From positions 1 to 36,406 of the forward strand of contig NZ_SMMC01000193.1 of the NCBI RefSeq assembly GCF_009711445.1: a stretch of 36,406 nucleotides of DNA, given 5' to 3'. Position 1 is the first letter of the stretch; the number at the start of each line of letters is the position of its first letter. Positions 35,205-36,406 of this stretch are shown here, piece by piece. The notes under the pieces were generated by a model. The model was given only the letters and a program-made list of their open reading frames with translations. It did no database searches and had not been told where the DNA came from. The DNA is from Curvivirga aplysinae (GTDB lineage: Bacteria > Pseudomonadota > Alphaproteobacteria > UBA8366 > Aestuariispiraceae). The position numbers and the translations under genes are program-made.

Positions 35205-36323
35205 TTATAGATTCCCGTTATCCATATACAAGGTTTTTAAATTTGCCCCCAAGATACTCATGATAAGTGAATCATAGTCACTGTTAATTTGTTTCAGTCC
35301 ACAACATACCAAACTTGTTACATCAGCTTGTGGTGCTTTTAAATCTGGTTTGGGGTTTGCTTCTAATACATTGATATTGCCATTATGGTCTGCACGCAAG
35401 TCAAGTCTGACAAGTGTTTCTAGATTAAATGATAAAAAGATTTCTTGGGCTATATCAGCGAGTTTCTTTATTATTTCAGGATGATTAGCAGGTGTGAGGA
35501 CTTCAAAGCGACTATTGTCGATTGGTTTTACATCCATTGAGGTGAAAATTTTCTCATCCATTTCAAGATTACGTTTGGTGTAGGAAAAAGTAAGAGGTTT
35601 ATCTAGCTGATAAAAATCTGACTTTTGCCAAAAAATGGGCTCCATAACCGCGACAGTATATTCATCTCCTGACAAAAATTTTTCAACTAAAACAGCACCG
35701 TGGCTGTCGTGACAAATCCTAGGTATAATCGTTATGAGTTCATCAATGGTGTCAACATATTCGACCATGACGGATCCACGCCCTGTTACAGGTTTAACTA
35801 TGAATGGACCATTGTAATCACCAAAGTTTCGTTTGTATTTTGTATTATTCGCACCGGTAAAGTCTTCTCTGTTACTGTTCCAGACAAAAAATGGTGAGGT
35901 CGGTATATCTTTGGCTCGTAAACCCCATTTCAGAAGATGTTTATTGTCCAAGACTGTAGCATTTGTGGGGTTATGTCCGATATAGGGAATTCCGGCCATT
36001 TCTAATAATGCAGGTAGATGGCTGACAGGATTTATACCTTGAACCCCACCACTATTGATCCAAACAAGGTCAACTTTTTCTTCTTTTAATTTTGAAAGTA
36101 AATCTATGCCTTCTGCAAATACGAATATGTTTTTAAATCCATTTCGCTTTAAGGCTTGGGCAATATCATTTGCAACTATCTCGTAGCTTTTCCAACTACG
36201 TGTATTTATGGACTTCCTTATGACTTTATTTGGGTCTTCTTTTGATCCCGCATAAACAACAGCAATGTTGAAGGTTTCTTTGATGTTTTCGACATATTTA
36301 GATAAATCAGGTAGTTTTTTCAT
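35205..36323 (-). CDS. ATP-grasp ligase, D-alanine-D-alanine-ligase-like
   Basis: A 372-residue ATP-grasp enzyme. The N-terminal preATP-grasp lobe (NIAVVYAGSKEDPN, AQALKRNGF) is followed by GIPYIGHNPTNATVLDNKH, the ATP-binding strand FIVKPVTGRGSVMVEYV, VEKFLSGDEYTVAVM and the metal-binding LRADHNGNINVLEANPKPDL, with Glu and Asn in N-V-L-E-A-N. The order matches D-Ala-D-Ala ligases, but the family also includes dipeptide and RiPP-modifying ligases, so the substrate is open. It is the first gene of the minus-strand operon. Confidence 0.85.
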   Translation of the reverse strand: MKKLPDLSKYVENIKETFNIAVVYAGSKEDPNKVIRKSINTRSWKSYEIVANDIAQALKRNGFKNIFVFAEGIDLLSKLKEEKVDLVWINSGGVQGINPVSHLPALLEMAGIPYIGHNPTNATVLDNKHLLKWGLRAKDIPTSPFFVWNSNREDFTGANNTKYKRNFGDYNGPFIVKPVTGRGSVMVEYVDTIDELITIIPRICHDSHGAVLVEKFLSGDEYTVAVMEPIFWQKSDFYQLDKPLTFSYTKRNLEMDEKIFTSMDVKPIDNSRFEVLTPANHPEIIKKLADIAQEIFLSFNLETLVRLDLRADHNGNINVLEANPKPDLKAPQADVTSLVCCGLKQINSDYDSLIMSILGANLKTLYMDNGNL

Positions 36324-36406
36324 AAAATTTCAGAACATAACCTTTTGACTTAGATATGTTTCTGCCCCTGTTCCGGCCCTGAACCCAATGTTAACAAAAT
36401 TGAAAG
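36324..36406 (-). promoter_or_regulatory. Upstream region of the minus-strand operon
   Basis: Only 83 bases remain before the window ends. They should contain or approach the promoter for the ATP-grasp operon, but no clear element is visible. Confidence 0.2.

Overview
The DNA is AT-rich and comes from a Gram-negative bacterium: it encodes a TolC-type outer-membrane channel, a HlyD adaptor and a periplasmic binding protein. A marine-type proteobacterium, perhaps an alphaproteobacterium, is my guess; the window alone does not settle taxonomy. No rRNA, tRNA, CRISPR array or intact insertion sequence was seen.

Layout. (1) 1-540: remnant of a P4-type tyrosine recombinase, broken by an in-frame stop and truncated. 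(2) 596-7055: a Dlt-like set: a DltD/AlgJ-type SGNH protein on the minus strand and, divergently, a tandem flavodoxin-fold protein, a stand-alone carrier protein, an MBOAT acyltransferase and an adenylating ligase, packed with overlapping or near-touching ends. This looks like a device for activating an acyl or aminoacyl group, carrying it across the inner membrane and esterifying an envelope polymer. (3) 7346-8332: an RTX calcium-binding fragment, richer in G+C than its neighbours, followed by about 1.3 kb without a convincing gene. (4) 9636-20816: a NHLM-type peptide export operon: GNAT acyltransferase, HlyD adaptor, C39-peptidase ABC exporter, second NHLM ABC protein, cyclic-nucleotide-binding protein, TolC, a small membrane protein and a CPBP protease. 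(5) 20920-23528: a radical SAM/SPASM maturase and an unusual precursor peptide. (6) 23680-31597: a fatty-acyl-AMP ligase/carrier/LpxL-like acyltransferase fusion and a one-module type I PKS (KS-AT-DH-KR-ACP). (7) 31594-36323, minus strand: an operon of an ATP-grasp ligase, a sensor-MFS fusion and an ABC-type substrate-binding lipoprotein-like or periplasmic protein, convergent on the PKS.

The centre of interest is the putative RiPP (ribosomally made, post-translationally modified peptide) at 22593-23528. Its 183-residue leader ends in a double-glycine site fitted to the C39 exporter and appears to hold a circularly permuted SCP2 (sterol-carrier-like, lipid-binding) domain. Its 128-residue core has 15 cysteines in a CX4CX9 pattern with a 15-residue period, and exactly one lysine, at core position 1. 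Next to it are a radical SAM enzyme (suited to thioether or similar crosslinks), a GNAT and a lipid-building FAAL/PKS pair. My working model is a secreted, cysteine-crosslinked and possibly lipidated repeat peptide. The parts are seen in the sequence; the joint pathway and the product are inference.
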